Shown here: positions 1 through 8,940 of the stretch, piece after piece | How positions within the stretch are numbered: position 1 is the stretch's first letter | Layout of the letters: every line of letters starts with the position of its first letter | Origin: Amycolatopsis decaplanina DSM 44594 | Lineage (GTDB): Bacteria > Actinomycetota > Actinomycetes > Mycobacteriales > Pseudonocardiaceae | NCBI RefSeq assembly: GCF_000342005.1 | Contig: NZ_AOHO01000068.1 | Location: 312,330-376,329, forward strand | DNA: 64,000 nt | Reading direction: 5' to 3' | Notes under the pieces: generated by a model | What the model was told of the DNA's origin: nothing | Seen by the model: the letters and a program-made list of their open reading frames with translations, nothing else | Databases searched by the model: none | Position numbers and translations under genes: made by a program

Positions 1-290
1 CCGAACTCGCCAAGCAGAGCCTCGACCCGTTCACCTCGCTGAGCGGGAAGCAGCAGGAGCGGCTCAGCGAAACCCTGCTGGCGTGGCTGGAAACCCGCGG
101 TGGGGCACCGGAGATCGCGCAACGGCTCGGCGTGCACCCGCAGACCGTGCGGAACCGCCTCCGTCAACTGGAGGAACTGTTCGGCGACCGCCTCAGGGAC
201 GCCGACGACCGGCTGAACATGCAACTCGCACTGCGCGCGCGGCGGCTCATGCGCGCCCACCGCCGCGGCGAAGGGACACCAGGGAACTGA
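1..290 (+). CDS. PucR-type transcriptional regulator, C-terminal fragment (5' end outside window)
   Basis: Reading frame starts at base 3 and ends at TGA 288-290, so about 95 C-terminal residues are visible. They contain the PucR C-terminal helix-turn-helix: 'GGAPEIAQRLGVHPQTVRNR' followed by 'LRQLEELFGDRLRDADDRLN'. This is the same tail as in the two complete regulators at 1797-3149 and 3186-4430, so the fragment is the third member of a local paralogue group. The family binds DNA through this HTH; the ligand-sensing part is not visible. Confident in family; function unknown. Confidence 0.85.
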   Translation, partial: ELAKQSLDPFTSLSGKQQERLSETLLAWLETRGGAPEIAQRLGVHPQTVRNRLRQLEELFGDRLRDADDRLNMQLALRARRLMRAHRRGEGTPGN

Positions 291-472
291 CGCGCCGGAC
301 CCGCCGTTCCGATGGCCGCACGGCGGGCAGGACCCAGCGGAGACCTCGGCGGGCGCGCTTCGCCCTCGGCTGATCGACGTGGAAGTCCGCCCGGCAGGCC
401 ATCGCTTTTCTCCGTGGTGACGGGTGTTTACCGACGCTTTCCTGAATACCGGGACGGCGGGAAAATGTCGAT

Positions 473-565
473 GCGCAATTGCCCGGACGTCCCGGTTTTG
501 GCATCCGGCTCGGGGTCGGTCCCGGAATTCTTGTCACCCGGGTCGCAATTGCCGGACGTGTCCCG
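473..565 (+). promoter_or_regulatory. pair of imperfect direct repeats upstream of the hydrolase gene
   Basis: The 339-base gap 291-629 has no convincing gene. It holds two copies of a 23-base motif at 473-495 and 543-565, both containing 'GCAATTGC', followed by 'CGGACGT' and a CCCG end, spaced 70 bases centre to centre. The 3' end of the gap (590-629) is locally richer in A+T and leads to a GGAAAGG-type ribosome site before the ATG at 630. Binding sites for one of the neighbouring PucR regulators are possible but unproven. Confidence 0.4.
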
Positions 566-629
566 CGACACGCTGACGAACCCGGCGTTCCACACGTTAT
601 TTTGACGCCTGACAACGGAAAGGCGGGAC

Positions 630-1619
630 ATGGCCCTCGAAGCGCGCACACTGACCCTGCACGGACGGGAAATCCGGCTGCGGGAATACGTTCCGTCCAC
701 AAAGGACGTCGCGGGCGAGGCACTCGTGCTGCTGCACGGGATCTCGGGCAGCGGCGAGACCTGGGCCCCGTTGCTCGACCACTTCGAGCGGACCGGGTTC
801 GGGCGCCGCGTCCTCGTCCCCGACCTTCCCGGCCACGGCGATTCGGCCTCCCCGCGGGCCGACTACGGCCTCGGCGCGATGGCCAGCGTGGTCCGCGACA
901 TCCTCGCGCTCACCGGGAACCGGCACGCGACCATCGTCGGGCACTCCCTCGGCGGCGGGATCGCGATGCAGTTCGCCTACCAGTTCCCCGAGATGTGCGC
1001 CCGGCTGGTGCTCGTGGGCAGCGCCGGGCTCGGCCCGCAGGTGACCTCGGTACTACGCGCTACGGCGCTGCCGGGGGCCAAGGTGACGTTGTCCCTCGCG
1101 GTCAACCCGGTCACCGTCGCGATCGCCCGCGGGCTGGCCGCGGCCGGCCGCTCTCTCGGCGGGAAGCTCTCCCCCGAGACCCGGGAGCTGACCCGTCACC
1201 TCGCGTCACTGGCCGATCCGGGCAGGCGGCGGGCGTTCCTGTTCATCGCGCGCAGCCTGATCGACCTCCGGGGTCAGCGCGCGAGCGCGATCGACAAGCT
1301 CTACCTCGCCCGGCAGGTGCCCACGCTCGTCATCTGGGGCGCGCACGACCCGCTCATCCCGGTCGCCCACGGCCGCAAGACCGCCGAAGTGCTGCCGGAC
1401 AGCCGATTGACGGTGTTCAAAAATGCGAAACACTTTCCACATGTGGCCGACCCGGTCCGGTTCGCCGACGAGCTCGAACGCTTCCTCGCCGGGACCGCAC
1501 CCGCCCGGTTGACCCTGGACGAGGTCGTCGAGGTGCTCATCCGCGCCAGCGAGGCGGCGGAGACGCAGGAAAACGTCCCGGAAAAATTGTCATCCGGACG
1601 CCATCTCCGGCCTGCCTAA
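630..1619 (+). CDS. alpha/beta hydrolase
   Basis: A 329-residue alpha/beta-fold hydrolase. The oxyanion strand 'VLLHGISGSGETW' is near residue 33, the nucleophile elbow is 'GHSLGGG' with Ser106, the likely acid is Asp240 in 'WGAHDPLIP', and the base is His268 or His271 in 'KHFPH'. The order and spacing fit the epoxide hydrolase/lipase-like branch; no cap-specific motif settles the substrate. The C-terminal 45 residues are Ala/Glu-rich and extend past the usual fold. A ribosome site precedes the ATG. It stands alone between PucR-type regulators, one of which may control it. Substrate unknown. Confidence 0.85.
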   Translation: MALEARTLTLHGREIRLREYVPSTKDVAGEALVLLHGISGSGETWAPLLDHFERTGFGRRVLVPDLPGHGDSASPRADYGLGAMASVVRDILALTGNRHATIVGHSLGGGIAMQFAYQFPEMCARLVLVGSAGLGPQVTSVLRATALPGAKVTLSLAVNPVTVAIARGLAAAGRSLGGKLSPETRELTRHLASLADPGRRRAFLFIARSLIDLRGQRASAIDKLYLARQVPTLVIWGAHDPLIPVAHGRKTAEVLPDSRLTVFKNAKHFPHVADPVRFADELERFLAGTAPARLTLDEVVEVLIRASEAAETQENVPEKLSSGRHLRPA

Positions 1620-1796
1620 ATGTCACTCACCGCCGGATCGGACCACCCGTTCGGGTGTAGTCCATCCAGGTGGCCGATCAAGCCCCCGCCAGCCGTTGAC
1701 AGTCCTCTCGGCCGGATTTTATGTTGCGTGAGCCACAAAATCTGGATCGGCTTCACCGTTGAAGAGGCTGATTTTGTTGCCAGCAAGGATAAAAAC

Positions 1797-3149
1797 ATGA
1801 CCGACTTGGATACCGGATTCTCGCGGCACGATCTGCGGACCGCACGGCCCGACCCCGACGTGCGTCACCCCGCCACCCCGCACCGCCAGCCACCGGGTCC
1901 GGTCCAGCGACCGCGCGCCTTCACGCCGGCACCGAGAACCCCAGTGGAGAACCGACCTGTGCGCAGCACCGGCGCGAATGGACTGTGGGCGTCACTGCCC
2001 AGAGACCTCGGCGAGCGGTTCCGGCCGCGGGCCGACCCCTTGGCACGAGCCATCCTCCAGGAGGTGCAACGAGCCGTCCCCGAGTACGCGCAGCCACTGG
2101 AAGGCGCGTTCGGACAGATCATCACGCAGGGTATCCGGCAGGCGATCCTGCACTGCCTCGATACCGTCGGACAGGGGACGGCCCCGCTCGACAAGTGGTC
2201 GGCGGTGTTCCGCAACCTCGGGAAGGTCGAGTTCAACGAGGGCCGCAGCCTCGACTGCCTGCAGACGGCCTACCGCGTCGGCGGTCGCGTCGCGTGGCGG
2301 CACGTTTCGGAATTCGGGCAGGCGATCGGAGCGGACGCCGATCTCCTGTGCACCGCGGCCGAGGCGATTTTCGCTTACGTGGACGAGATTTCCGCACTGT
2401 CGATCGAGGGCTACACGGCCGCGCAGGAGCGGGCCGCGGGCACCAGGGCGAGACGCAGGCGCAGGCTGCTCGAACTGATGCTCTCCGATCCCCCGTCCTC
2501 ACCGCAGTCGATCGCGTCCCACGCCGCCAACGCCCAGTGGGCGCTGCCCGCCGAGATCACGGTCGTCGCACTGGAGCGACGGCTCGGCCCGCTGGACCCC
2601 GACAGCGCCGACCTGGACGCCGACGTCCTGGTCGACTTCGAAGGTCCCAAACCCTGTCTGGTCACCGGCGATCCCGAAAAGCACCTGAAGGACCTCGCCG
2701 AACGGCTTCCCGGCTGGCGCGCGGTGATCGGCCCGGCCGTGCGGCTCACCGAAGCGCCGCGCTCCTTGCTGTGGGCACGCCGCACGCTACGGCTGGTCCA
2801 GCGCGGGGTGCTGCCGGACAATCCGGTCACGCGGTACAGCGATCACCTGTCCACCCTGTGGCTGCTCGCCGACGAGTTCCTGGTCCGCGAGCTGTGCACG
2901 CGCAGCCTCGCCCCGTTCGAAGACCTCACCCCCAAACAGCGGGCGCGGCTCGGGGAGACGTTGCTGATCTGGCTCCAGTCGCGGGGCAGCGCTCCGGAGA
3001 TCGCGAAGAAGCTCAAGGTCCACCCGCAGACCGTCCGGTACCGCATGCACCAGCTCATCGATCTCTTCGGCGACCGGTTGAACAACGCCGACGACCGGCT
3101 CGACATGGAGATCGCCCTGCGCGCGGAGGCCTTGCTCGCCGAGGACTGA
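1797..3149 (+). CDS. PucR-type transcriptional regulator
   Basis: 450 residues from the ATG at 1797, chosen because AAGGA at 1785-1789 is well spaced; the frame is open further upstream to 1620 but without a ribosome site. The first 50 residues are low-complexity, rich in Arg and Pro. A helical domain follows ('LWASLPRDLGERFRPRADPL', later 'VEFNEGRSLDCLQTAYRVGG'), then a central degenerate sensor region, then the PucR HTH 'APEIAKKLKVHPQTVRYRMH' close to the C-terminus. It is a paralogue of the next gene, 36 bases downstream and probably cotranscribed. Signal and targets are unknown; the adjacent hydrolase or mce operon are candidates. Confidence 0.88.
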   Translation: MTDLDTGFSRHDLRTARPDPDVRHPATPHRQPPGPVQRPRAFTPAPRTPVENRPVRSTGANGLWASLPRDLGERFRPRADPLARAILQEVQRAVPEYAQPLEGAFGQIITQGIRQAILHCLDTVGQGTAPLDKWSAVFRNLGKVEFNEGRSLDCLQTAYRVGGRVAWRHVSEFGQAIGADADLLCTAAEAIFAYVDEISALSIEGYTAAQERAAGTRARRRRRLLELMLSDPPSSPQSIASHAANAQWALPAEITVVALERRLGPLDPDSADLDADVLVDFEGPKPCLVTGDPEKHLKDLAERLPGWRAVIGPAVRLTEAPRSLLWARRTLRLVQRGVLPDNPVTRYSDHLSTLWLLADEFLVRELCTRSLAPFEDLTPKQRARLGETLLIWLQSRGSAPEIAKKLKVHPQTVRYRMHQLIDLFGDRLNNADDRLDMEIALRAEALLAED

Positions 3150-3185
3150 CAGATCAGCGTTCCCCACTCACAATGAGGTGACGAG

Positions 3186-4430
3186 GTGACCCGACCGCAG
3201 GACGCCCGCAGCGGGGTCGAGGCGACGTACGGTCCGCTGCTCACGCCCGCCCGGCCGGGCGGGTCGAGCGGGCGTCCGGTCCAGCTCTGGGCGCTGCTGC
3301 CGAGAGAGCTGGCGACCGTGTTCCGGCCGGTACTGGCCGACGTGGCCGGGGAGGTGGTCCGCGAGATCCAGCGGACCATCCCCGACTACGCGCGGCCGCT
3401 GGACGGCGCCTTCGGGAAGGCGCTCAAGACCGGCGTCCAGATGGCCTTCCTGCAGTTCGTGGAACGGATCGTGAACCCGGAAGCGCCGTCGGAGGACCGC
3501 CGGAGCGTGTTCCTGAGCCTGGGTGTCCAGGAGTTCCACCAAGGCCGCAACGTCGACGTCCTCCAGGCGGCGTACCGCGTCGGCGCCAGGGTGACCTGGC
3601 GCCGGGTGGCCGAGGCCGGCCGCCGCGCGGGGGTGCCTTCGGCGACGCTGTGCCTCCTCGCGGAAGCCATCTTCGCCTACATCGACGAGCTGTCGGCGCT
3701 GTCGGTCGAGGGCCACGCGGAGGCGCGGGAAAAGGCCGCCGGCGCACTGGAGCGCCGGCGGCACCGCCTGATGGAGCTCCTGCTCGCCGAGCCGCCGTCA
3801 CCGCCCGAGGTCGTCAAACACGCCGCAGACCTCGCGCGGTGGCAACTTCCGGACCTGCTCGTCGCCGTCGCCCTCGACCAGCAGCCGGACGAAGCCCCGG
3901 CGGCCGCCTCGACCGCGCTGGCCGACTTCGAAAGCGCCTCCCCTTGTCTGCTGCTCCCCGCTCCGGCACCGGACGAACGGGAGCGATTCGCCGAAGACCT
4001 GGCAGGCAGTCGAGCCGCGATCGGCCCCGCCGTACCGCCCGGTTTCGCGGCGCGTTCCTTGAGAGCCGCACGAGAGGCCCTGCGGCTCGTCGACTCCGGA
4101 GCACTCGCCGACGAGCCCGTGACGTGGTGCGTCGACCATCTTTCGCGCCTGTGGCTGCTCAAGGAACCGTTCCTGGCCGCCGAACTGGTCCGGAAACGGC
4201 TCGGGCCGCTGGCCGGATTGACCGGGAAGCAGCATTCGCGGCTGGCCGGGACGCTGCTGGCGTGGCTGGAGACCTGCGGGAACGTCCGCGAGGTGGCGGA
4301 ACGGCTCGCGGTGCACCCGCAGACGGTGCGGTCCCGCGCTCAGGAACTGGAGGCGCTGTTCGCTGACGGGCTGCGGGATCCTGAGCGGCGGTTCGAGATG
4401 ATCCTGGCCCTGCGGGCCGCCCCTTCCTGA
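3186..4430 (+). CDS. PucR-type transcriptional regulator
   Basis: 414 residues from GTG 3186, with a GAGGTGACGAG stretch just upstream. It is colinear with the preceding regulator: helical N-terminal domain 'LWALLPRELATVFRPVLADV', the segment 'VQEFHQGRNVDVLQAAYRVG', and a C-terminal PucR HTH 'VREVAERLAVHPQTVRSRAQ'. The pair plus the fragment at the window start form a cluster of three paralogues ending tail-to-tail with the mce operon. Likely arose by local duplication. Regulated genes are not evident; no autoregulatory palindrome was seen in the 36-base gap before it. Confidence 0.88.
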   Translation: MTRPQDARSGVEATYGPLLTPARPGGSSGRPVQLWALLPRELATVFRPVLADVAGEVVREIQRTIPDYARPLDGAFGKALKTGVQMAFLQFVERIVNPEAPSEDRRSVFLSLGVQEFHQGRNVDVLQAAYRVGARVTWRRVAEAGRRAGVPSATLCLLAEAIFAYIDELSALSVEGHAEAREKAAGALERRRHRLMELLLAEPPSPPEVVKHAADLARWQLPDLLVAVALDQQPDEAPAAASTALADFESASPCLLLPAPAPDERERFAEDLAGSRAAIGPAVPPGFAARSLRAAREALRLVDSGALADEPVTWCVDHLSRLWLLKEPFLAAELVRKRLGPLAGLTGKQHSRLAGTLLAWLETCGNVREVAERLAVHPQTVRSRAQELEALFADGLRDPERRFEMILALRAAPS

Positions 4431-4456
4431 CGGCGCCAAGGGTGCCGACCACGAAA

Positions 4457-4511
4457 GTCCGTGAAGGCCTCCTTGAGGGACCCTGGGTCCCTCAAGGAGG
4501 CCTTCACGGAC
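4457..4511. terminator. 55-bp perfect palindrome (27+1+27), dispersed family B
   Basis: Arms of 27 bases (4457-4483 and 4485-4511) are perfectly complementary around one central base; the left arm begins GTCCGTGAAGGCCTCCTTGA. It lies between the convergent PucR and mce-associated gene ends, so it could act as a two-way terminator, though no T tract follows. A close copy lies at 31731-31782, also between convergent genes. Confidence 0.8.
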
Positions 4512-4563
4512 TTCATGCACGCGACCCGAGCGGTGCCGCGGTGGGGCTGGTGCGGGTGGGCGA

Positions 4564-4655
4564 GGTGTCGGCCGCCGGGCTCGATCATGGCCCGGGACGG
4601 GGCCACCTCATGTCGATGAAGGAACCGGGACGTCGAGTGTCCTAATTCCTTCATC
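4564..4655 (-). repeat. dispersed repeat F, copy 1
   Basis: On the minus strand 4655-4627 reads as a 29-base block beginning ATGAAGGAATTAGGACAC, followed 48 bases later by CCCGGCGGCCGACACC (4579-4564). The same two blocks occur in the same order at 56306-56333 and 56368-56383, 35 bases apart. The inner part is itself an imperfect inverted repeat (GATGAAGGAA with TTCCTTCATC). Noncoding; the short reading frames through it are judged spurious. Confidence 0.65.
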
Positions 4656-4717
4656 AACGATCACGAGACCCGCGCACCCCTCGCAAGTAGGTGACCAATT
4701 GCGACAGGGGGCGGGGG

Positions 4718-5341
4718 TCAGGCGGCGGCCAGAGCGGTCACGCGCCACTTGCCCTCGGCCCGTTCGGCACTGACGCTCAGCTGAGCCGCGCCCGTACTGC
4801 GCTGCCCGTCCCCGCGCACGCCGGTCTGGTCGAGGAACACCAGCAGTGACGCCCGGTCCCCGTCGAGCACCTTGACACCCGAGACCACCGCGGTCGAGGT
4901 CACGACCAGTTTCTGCTCCGCCGCGAGACCCCGGACCTGCGCGAACAGCTGGTCGTACTGCCCCAGCGCCGGCCCGGTGAGGACCTCTTTCGCGGCTTGC
5001 TCGCTCTTGGCGGGGTCGTCGTAGCGGTAGGAGAAGACCGTGCCGAGCGCCTTGCCGATCTGGTCGCTCACCTCCGCGGTGGTGGCGACGTCGGTCAGCG
5101 CGGTGTTGTGCGTCAATACCGCCGTGGCGTCCCGCGCCTCGATCGCGAACCACCCCGCGAAGCCCGCCATCACCAGCGCGACCGCGCCGAACACGAACAC
5201 ACCCCGCCGCCGCACCGGAGCAACGACCGGAGCCTCGTCAGGGACTTCCTCGGGCGCTTCGAGAACCCGGGGGCTCCCGCCCATTTTCCCGGCCACCTTC
5301 ACCGCGCGCCGCGCCGGCTTGACGGCTCGTTTCGTGGTCAT
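4718..5341 (-). CDS. Mce-associated membrane protein (second)
   Basis: 207 residues. A basic N-terminal tail is followed by one membrane segment ('GVFVFGAVALVMAGFAGWFA', residues about 48-67) and a roughly 135-residue extracytoplasmic alpha+beta domain of the Mce-associated (Mas/NTF2-like) type ending 'AEGKWRVTALAAA'. Such proteins are encoded after mceF in most actinobacterial mce operons and are thought to stabilise the Mce transport complex. The start ATG at 5341 has GGAGGAC upstream and lies 11 bases after the previous stop. It is the last gene of the operon. Confidence 0.85.
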   Translation of the reverse strand: MTTKRAVKPARRAVKVAGKMGGSPRVLEAPEEVPDEAPVVAPVRRRGVFVFGAVALVMAGFAGWFAIEARDATAVLTHNTALTDVATTAEVSDQIGKALGTVFSYRYDDPAKSEQAAKEVLTGPALGQYDQLFAQVRGLAAEQKLVVTSTAVVSGVKVLDGDRASLLVFLDQTGVRGDGQRSTGAAQLSVSAERAEGKWRVTALAAA

Positions 5342-5352
5342 ACCGTCCTCCG

Positions 5353-5865
5353 TCAGGGCTTTCCGGTGTCGGTCACCGGCACCTGGCCGAGCGACGTGAC
5401 GCGCCACCCGTCCGGCGTCCGGTTCAGACCGGCGCGGAACCGGTTGTGCTTGGTCACGGCTTCCCCGCCTTCGGGCCGCACCTCGAGTTCGACCGAAGCG
5501 ATCACCTCGGCCGTCCCGCCACCGCTGTCCACTTCGGTCACCGCGGCGTCGACGACCCTGCCGGTGGTCACGGTCTTCGCCTGGCCGATCCGGCCGAGTC
5601 CGCCTTCCCGGTCCCGCGCCAGCTCGTCGTGCAACGCGCCGCCGGACAGGTTCAGCCAGTTCTGATAACCCTGCTCCGCCTGCCGATAGTCCAAAGTGGT
5701 CAGTGCGGCGACAGCCTGTCTGCCCACCTGCAACGCCTCCTCGCGGACCGTCGCCCGTGCGACGCCGTCGTCGCGGCTGGCGTCCCACCACGAGTAGCCG
5801 AACCACGCCGCCGACGCGGTGGCGACCGCTGCGAGGAATGCGGCGAATCTGGTCATGGCCTTCAC
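5353..5865 (-). CDS. Mce-associated membrane protein (first)
   Basis: 170 residues from GTG 5865, which overlaps the mceF stop as GTGA, the coupling used throughout this operon; ATG 5856 is the alternative. One N-terminal membrane segment ('FAAFLAAVATASAAWFGYSW') precedes a soluble domain with 'LTTLDYRQAEQGYQNWLNLS' and a terminal 'DGWRVTSLGQVPV', the pattern of Mce-associated NTF2-like proteins. Presumed periplasmic-side partner of the Mce importer. Function inferred from family and position only. Confidence 0.85.
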   Translation of the reverse strand: MKAMTRFAAFLAAVATASAAWFGYSWWDASRDDGVARATVREEALQVGRQAVAALTTLDYRQAEQGYQNWLNLSGGALHDELARDREGGLGRIGQAKTVTTGRVVDAAVTEVDSGGGTAEVIASVELEVRPEGGEAVTKHNRFRAGLNRTPDGWRVTSLGQVPVTDTGKP

Positions 5866-6962
5866 CTTCCCGGCACGTTCTGCGAACCGCGCACGTTCGT
5901 CGGGTCGCCCTTCGGCAGGGCACAGCGCGCCGCGGTGTTCAACGGACGCGGCGACGTGTCGAGCCCGTCGCGGTAGCCGGTGCCGTAACCGGTGACGCAC
6001 GGCGGCGGATCGAAGAACGTCAGCGAAAGACCGACGTGCGCGCCGTCCGGCCCCATGATCGCGTGCCCCGCGGCGACCGCTTTCGGCGCGGTGACCAGCA
6101 ATTGCTCGATGCCGTCCTGCCGCGTTTCCAGCACGTCCGCGGTGGTCAGCAGGTTCGCCAGCAGGATGCCCAGGCTCGGCCCGGTCTCCCGCAGGAGCGT
6201 GCTGACCTCGTTCGCGGCCGCCGGAACGGCCGGGATCAGCCGTCGCAGATCGCCGTCCGAGCTCTTCAACGTCGCGGCGAGCAGTTTGGCGTTGGCACCG
6301 AACGAGCGGATCGCGTCCGCCTGCGAGACCTGGGTGTCGAGCACGGTCTGGGCGTCGGTCACGAACCTGGTCAGCGGGCCGACATGCGCGCTCGCCTCCC
6401 GAACGAACTCGATCCCCCGTCCGACGAGCTGGTCCAGCGCCGGGCCGGCGTCGGACGTCGCGTTGTACAGCTCGTCGACCACGGTCCGCAGGGCGGGCTT
6501 CGGCACCGAGTTGGCGAAAGAGTCCACACTGGACAGGACGACGTCCACCGGCAGCGGGATCTTCGTGTCCGCCTCGGCGATCACCGAACCGTCCCGCAGC
6601 ATGGCGCCGTCGCCGCGACGCGGCCGCAGGTCGACGTACTGCTCGCCGACGGCGGATCGGTTGGCGACGACGGCCTCGGTGTCCGCGGGTACTTCCGGGC
6701 CGCCCGGCTCGATTTCGAGGTCCATCTCCATCCCGGAGGAGGTCAGCCGCAGTTCGCCGACCCTGCCGATCGGCACGCCCCGATAGGTGACTTCGGCGTT
6801 GCTGAAGATGCCGCCGCCGGTGGCTAGCCGTACTTTGACGGTGTACCCGCGATCGAGCACCAACTTGTCCAGCCCCGCATAGGTCGCGCCGACGTACGCG
6901 ACGCCGAGGACCGCGATGGTCACGAAGACCACCAACTGCACTCGGACGAACTTGGTCAGCAT
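5862..6962 (-). CDS. mceF: MceF, Mce-family lipid-transport protein
   Basis: 366 residues with an N-terminal membrane anchor ('LVVFVTIAVLGVAYVGATYA') followed by the MlaD/MCE domain ('GGGIFSNAEVTYRGVPIGRV', then 'AVVANRSAVGEQYVDLRPR') and a long helical region. Mce A-F subunits form a hexameric tunnel across the envelope for lipid uptake. The C-terminal 60 residues contain two Cys (CVTGYG, CALPKGDP) and are Pro/Gly-rich. It overlaps mceE by one base (TGATG type). The letter is by operon position. Confidence 0.93.
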   Translation of the reverse strand: MLTKFVRVQLVVFVTIAVLGVAYVGATYAGLDKLVLDRGYTVKVRLATGGGIFSNAEVTYRGVPIGRVGELRLTSSGMEMDLEIEPGGPEVPADTEAVVANRSAVGEQYVDLRPRRGDGAMLRDGSVIAEADTKIPLPVDVVLSSVDSFANSVPKPALRTVVDELYNATSDAGPALDQLVGRGIEFVREASAHVGPLTRFVTDAQTVLDTQVSQADAIRSFGANAKLLAATLKSSDGDLRRLIPAVPAAANEVSTLLRETGPSLGILLANLLTTADVLETRQDGIEQLLVTAPKAVAAGHAIMGPDGAHVGLSLTFFDPPPCVTGYGTGYRDGLDTSPRPLNTAARCALPKGDPTNVRGSQNVPGR

Positions 6963-7939
6963 CAGCGGCCACCACTGTTCTTGAAGGTCAGGAACGTGTT
7001 CAGGTAATCACCGCGGATGGCCTCGAGCGCGGCGTCGGGGAACGGGAAGGTGAAGATCATCTCCATCGCCTTCGGCAGCTTGTCCCCGGAGTCGGCCAGT
7101 TTCCGCAGCAACGGTTCGAGCGCCTTGAGATCGGCGACGAGGTCGTCCTTGCTGCGGTTCACCGTGTCGACCGCGACCGAAGTGAGCCCGTCCAGCGACT
7201 TCAGCATCCCGACCAGCGCCTGACGCTGCTGGTTCAGGACTTCGATTCCGGGGGTGAGCCCGTTCAGCGTCGTCTTGATCTCTTCGGTGTTCGCGTTCAG
7301 CGTCGCAGCGAGCTTGTTGACGCTCTCGATGGCGCGGGTGATCTCCGCCTTGTGTTCGTCGAGCCCGCGCACGAACACGTCCAAATTGGACAGAAGGCTG
7401 CGTGCCGCGCTCTCCTTGCCGCCGAGCGCGTCATTGAGTTCGCGGGTGATGTTCTGCACCTGCGCGACACCGCCACCGTTGAGCAGCAGGGAAAGCGCGC
7501 CGAAGACCTCCTCGATCTCCGGGGTCAGCGAAGAGCCGGCCAGTGGGATCACCGCGCCGTCGGCCAGCCGGCCGCTCGGGGTCCCGTCGGAGGGCGCAGC
7601 GAGCTCGACGAACTTCTCGCCGAGGATGCTCGCCTGCCGCAGCCGCGCGACGGCGTTGGCCGGCAGGTTCACGTCGCCGTTGATGAGCAGCCCGACCACC
7701 GCGCTGCGGCCGTCCGGCGCCAGATCGACGGTCCGCACCTGGCCGACCGGGACGTCGTTGACCTTCACGCCGGACTGGGGCACGAGGTCCAGCACGTTGG
7801 TGAAGCTCGCCGTGACGTGGATCGGGCGGCTGCCCAGCGCGGCACCTCCCGGCAGCGGAATGTCGTAGACGTCGACACCGCCGCTGCATCCGGTGGCGGC
7901 CAGCACGAGGACCAGGACGGCAGCGAGCCGGGTTTTCAT
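6962..7939 (-). CDS. mceE: MceE, Mce-family lipoprotein
   Basis: 325 residues. The N-terminus is a lipoprotein signal with lipobox 'LAATGC' (Cys18), the hallmark of MceE/LprK-type subunits. The MCE domain follows ('TNVLDLVPQSGVKVNDVPVG', 'QASILGEKFVELAAP'), then a helical needle region to 'IRGDYLNTFLTFKNSGGR'. Four-base overlap with mceD. Part of the same lipid importer; lipid anchoring on the outer face of the membrane is expected. Confidence 0.95.
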   Translation of the reverse strand: MKTRLAAVLVLVLAATGCSGGVDVYDIPLPGGAALGSRPIHVTASFTNVLDLVPQSGVKVNDVPVGQVRTVDLAPDGRSAVVGLLINGDVNLPANAVARLRQASILGEKFVELAAPSDGTPSGRLADGAVIPLAGSSLTPEIEEVFGALSLLLNGGGVAQVQNITRELNDALGGKESAARSLLSNLDVFVRGLDEHKAEITRAIESVNKLAATLNANTEEIKTTLNGLTPGIEVLNQQRQALVGMLKSLDGLTSVAVDTVNRSKDDLVADLKALEPLLRKLADSGDKLPKAMEMIFTFPFPDAALEAIRGDYLNTFLTFKNSGGR

Positions 7940-8940
7940 TTCGCCCCCGAGAATTCGGTGATGTTCCCTCGTCCGTCCAGTGTCCCCGCGCCCTGGTTGT
8001 ACGCGCCGAGCACGTTCGCCAGCGCGTTCGGCGCGGTGTCGAGCGCTTCGCCCAGCGACGCCTTCTGCTGACCGAGCAGCTTGGTGATCTCGGCGAGTTT
8101 GTCCACATCGGACTTGACCTTGCCCCGGTTGTCCTTGATGAAGCCCTGCACCACGCCGAGCGCTTCGGTGAGTTCCGTCATCGCGCCGGAGAACTGGTCC
8201 CGCTGATCGGCCAGGATCTTGCTGAGCGAGGAGATCTGCTGGATCGCCTGTTTCACCTTGCCGTCGTTCGCGGCGAGCATCGCGGTGAACTTGCTGATGT
8301 TGTCGACCGAGTTGAACAGGTCGTCCTTGGAATCGCTCGCCGTTCTGGCGAACTCACCGAGGTTCTTGATCGCCTCGCCGAGCTTGCCGCCGTTCCCGTC
8401 GAGGTAGGTCGCGGCCTTGGTCAGGACGTCGCTGACCGCCCCGTCCCGGTTGGCGCCCTTCGGCCCCAGCGCGGTCATCAGCTGGTTGAGGCTGCCCAGT
8501 AGTTCGTCGACCTCGACAGGGGTGACGGTGCGCTCGGGCGGGATCCGGCCGTCCCCGCCCAGCTCCGGTCCGCCGAGGTACACCGGGGTGAGCTGCACGT
8601 ACCGGTCGGCGACCAGGCTCGGTGTGATCACGACGGCGCCGACGTCGGCGGGCAGCTTGACGTCGGGTCGCACCGACATCGTCACCTCGACGTTCGTGCC
8701 GCGCGGTTCGACCTTGGTCACCGAGCCGATCGGGACGCCGAGCACCCGCACCTCGGTATTCGGGTACACCCCGACGGTCGCGGTGAAGAACCCGGTCAGG
8801 ACGCGGTCGGCCTGCCGGGTCACCAGCGGCCAAACCGCCGTCACCACCAGCCCCGCGACGACGGCGAGCGCGAGCCGCCGCACCCAGGCCCGCCGCCGGG
8901 CGTGCGCCCCGAGATCCGACAACGTGAAGTGGCGCCCCAT
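7936..8940 (-). CDS. mceD: MceD, Mce-family lipid-transport protein
   Basis: 334 residues. A basic N-terminus and one membrane segment ('LALAVVAGLVVTAVWPLV') lead into the MCE domain ('VGVYPNTEVRVLGVPIGSVT', 'VADRYVQLTP') and a long predicted alpha-helical region rich in Lys, Asp and Gln. The start ATG overlaps the mceC stop by one base, and the stop overlaps mceE by four. Shorter than some mycobacterial MceD proteins, which have Pro-rich tails lacking here. Confidence 0.93.
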   Translation of the reverse strand: MGRHFTLSDLGAHARRRAWVRRLALAVVAGLVVTAVWPLVTRQADRVLTGFFTATVGVYPNTEVRVLGVPIGSVTKVEPRGTNVEVTMSVRPDVKLPADVGAVVITPSLVADRYVQLTPVYLGGPELGGDGRIPPERTVTPVEVDELLGSLNQLMTALGPKGANRDGAVSDVLTKAATYLDGNGGKLGEAIKNLGEFARTASDSKDDLFNSVDNISKFTAMLAANDGKVKQAIQQISSLSKILADQRDQFSGAMTELTEALGVVQGFIKDNRGKVKSDVDKLAEITKLLGQQKASLGEALDTAPNALANVLGAYNQGAGTLDGRGNITEFSGAK

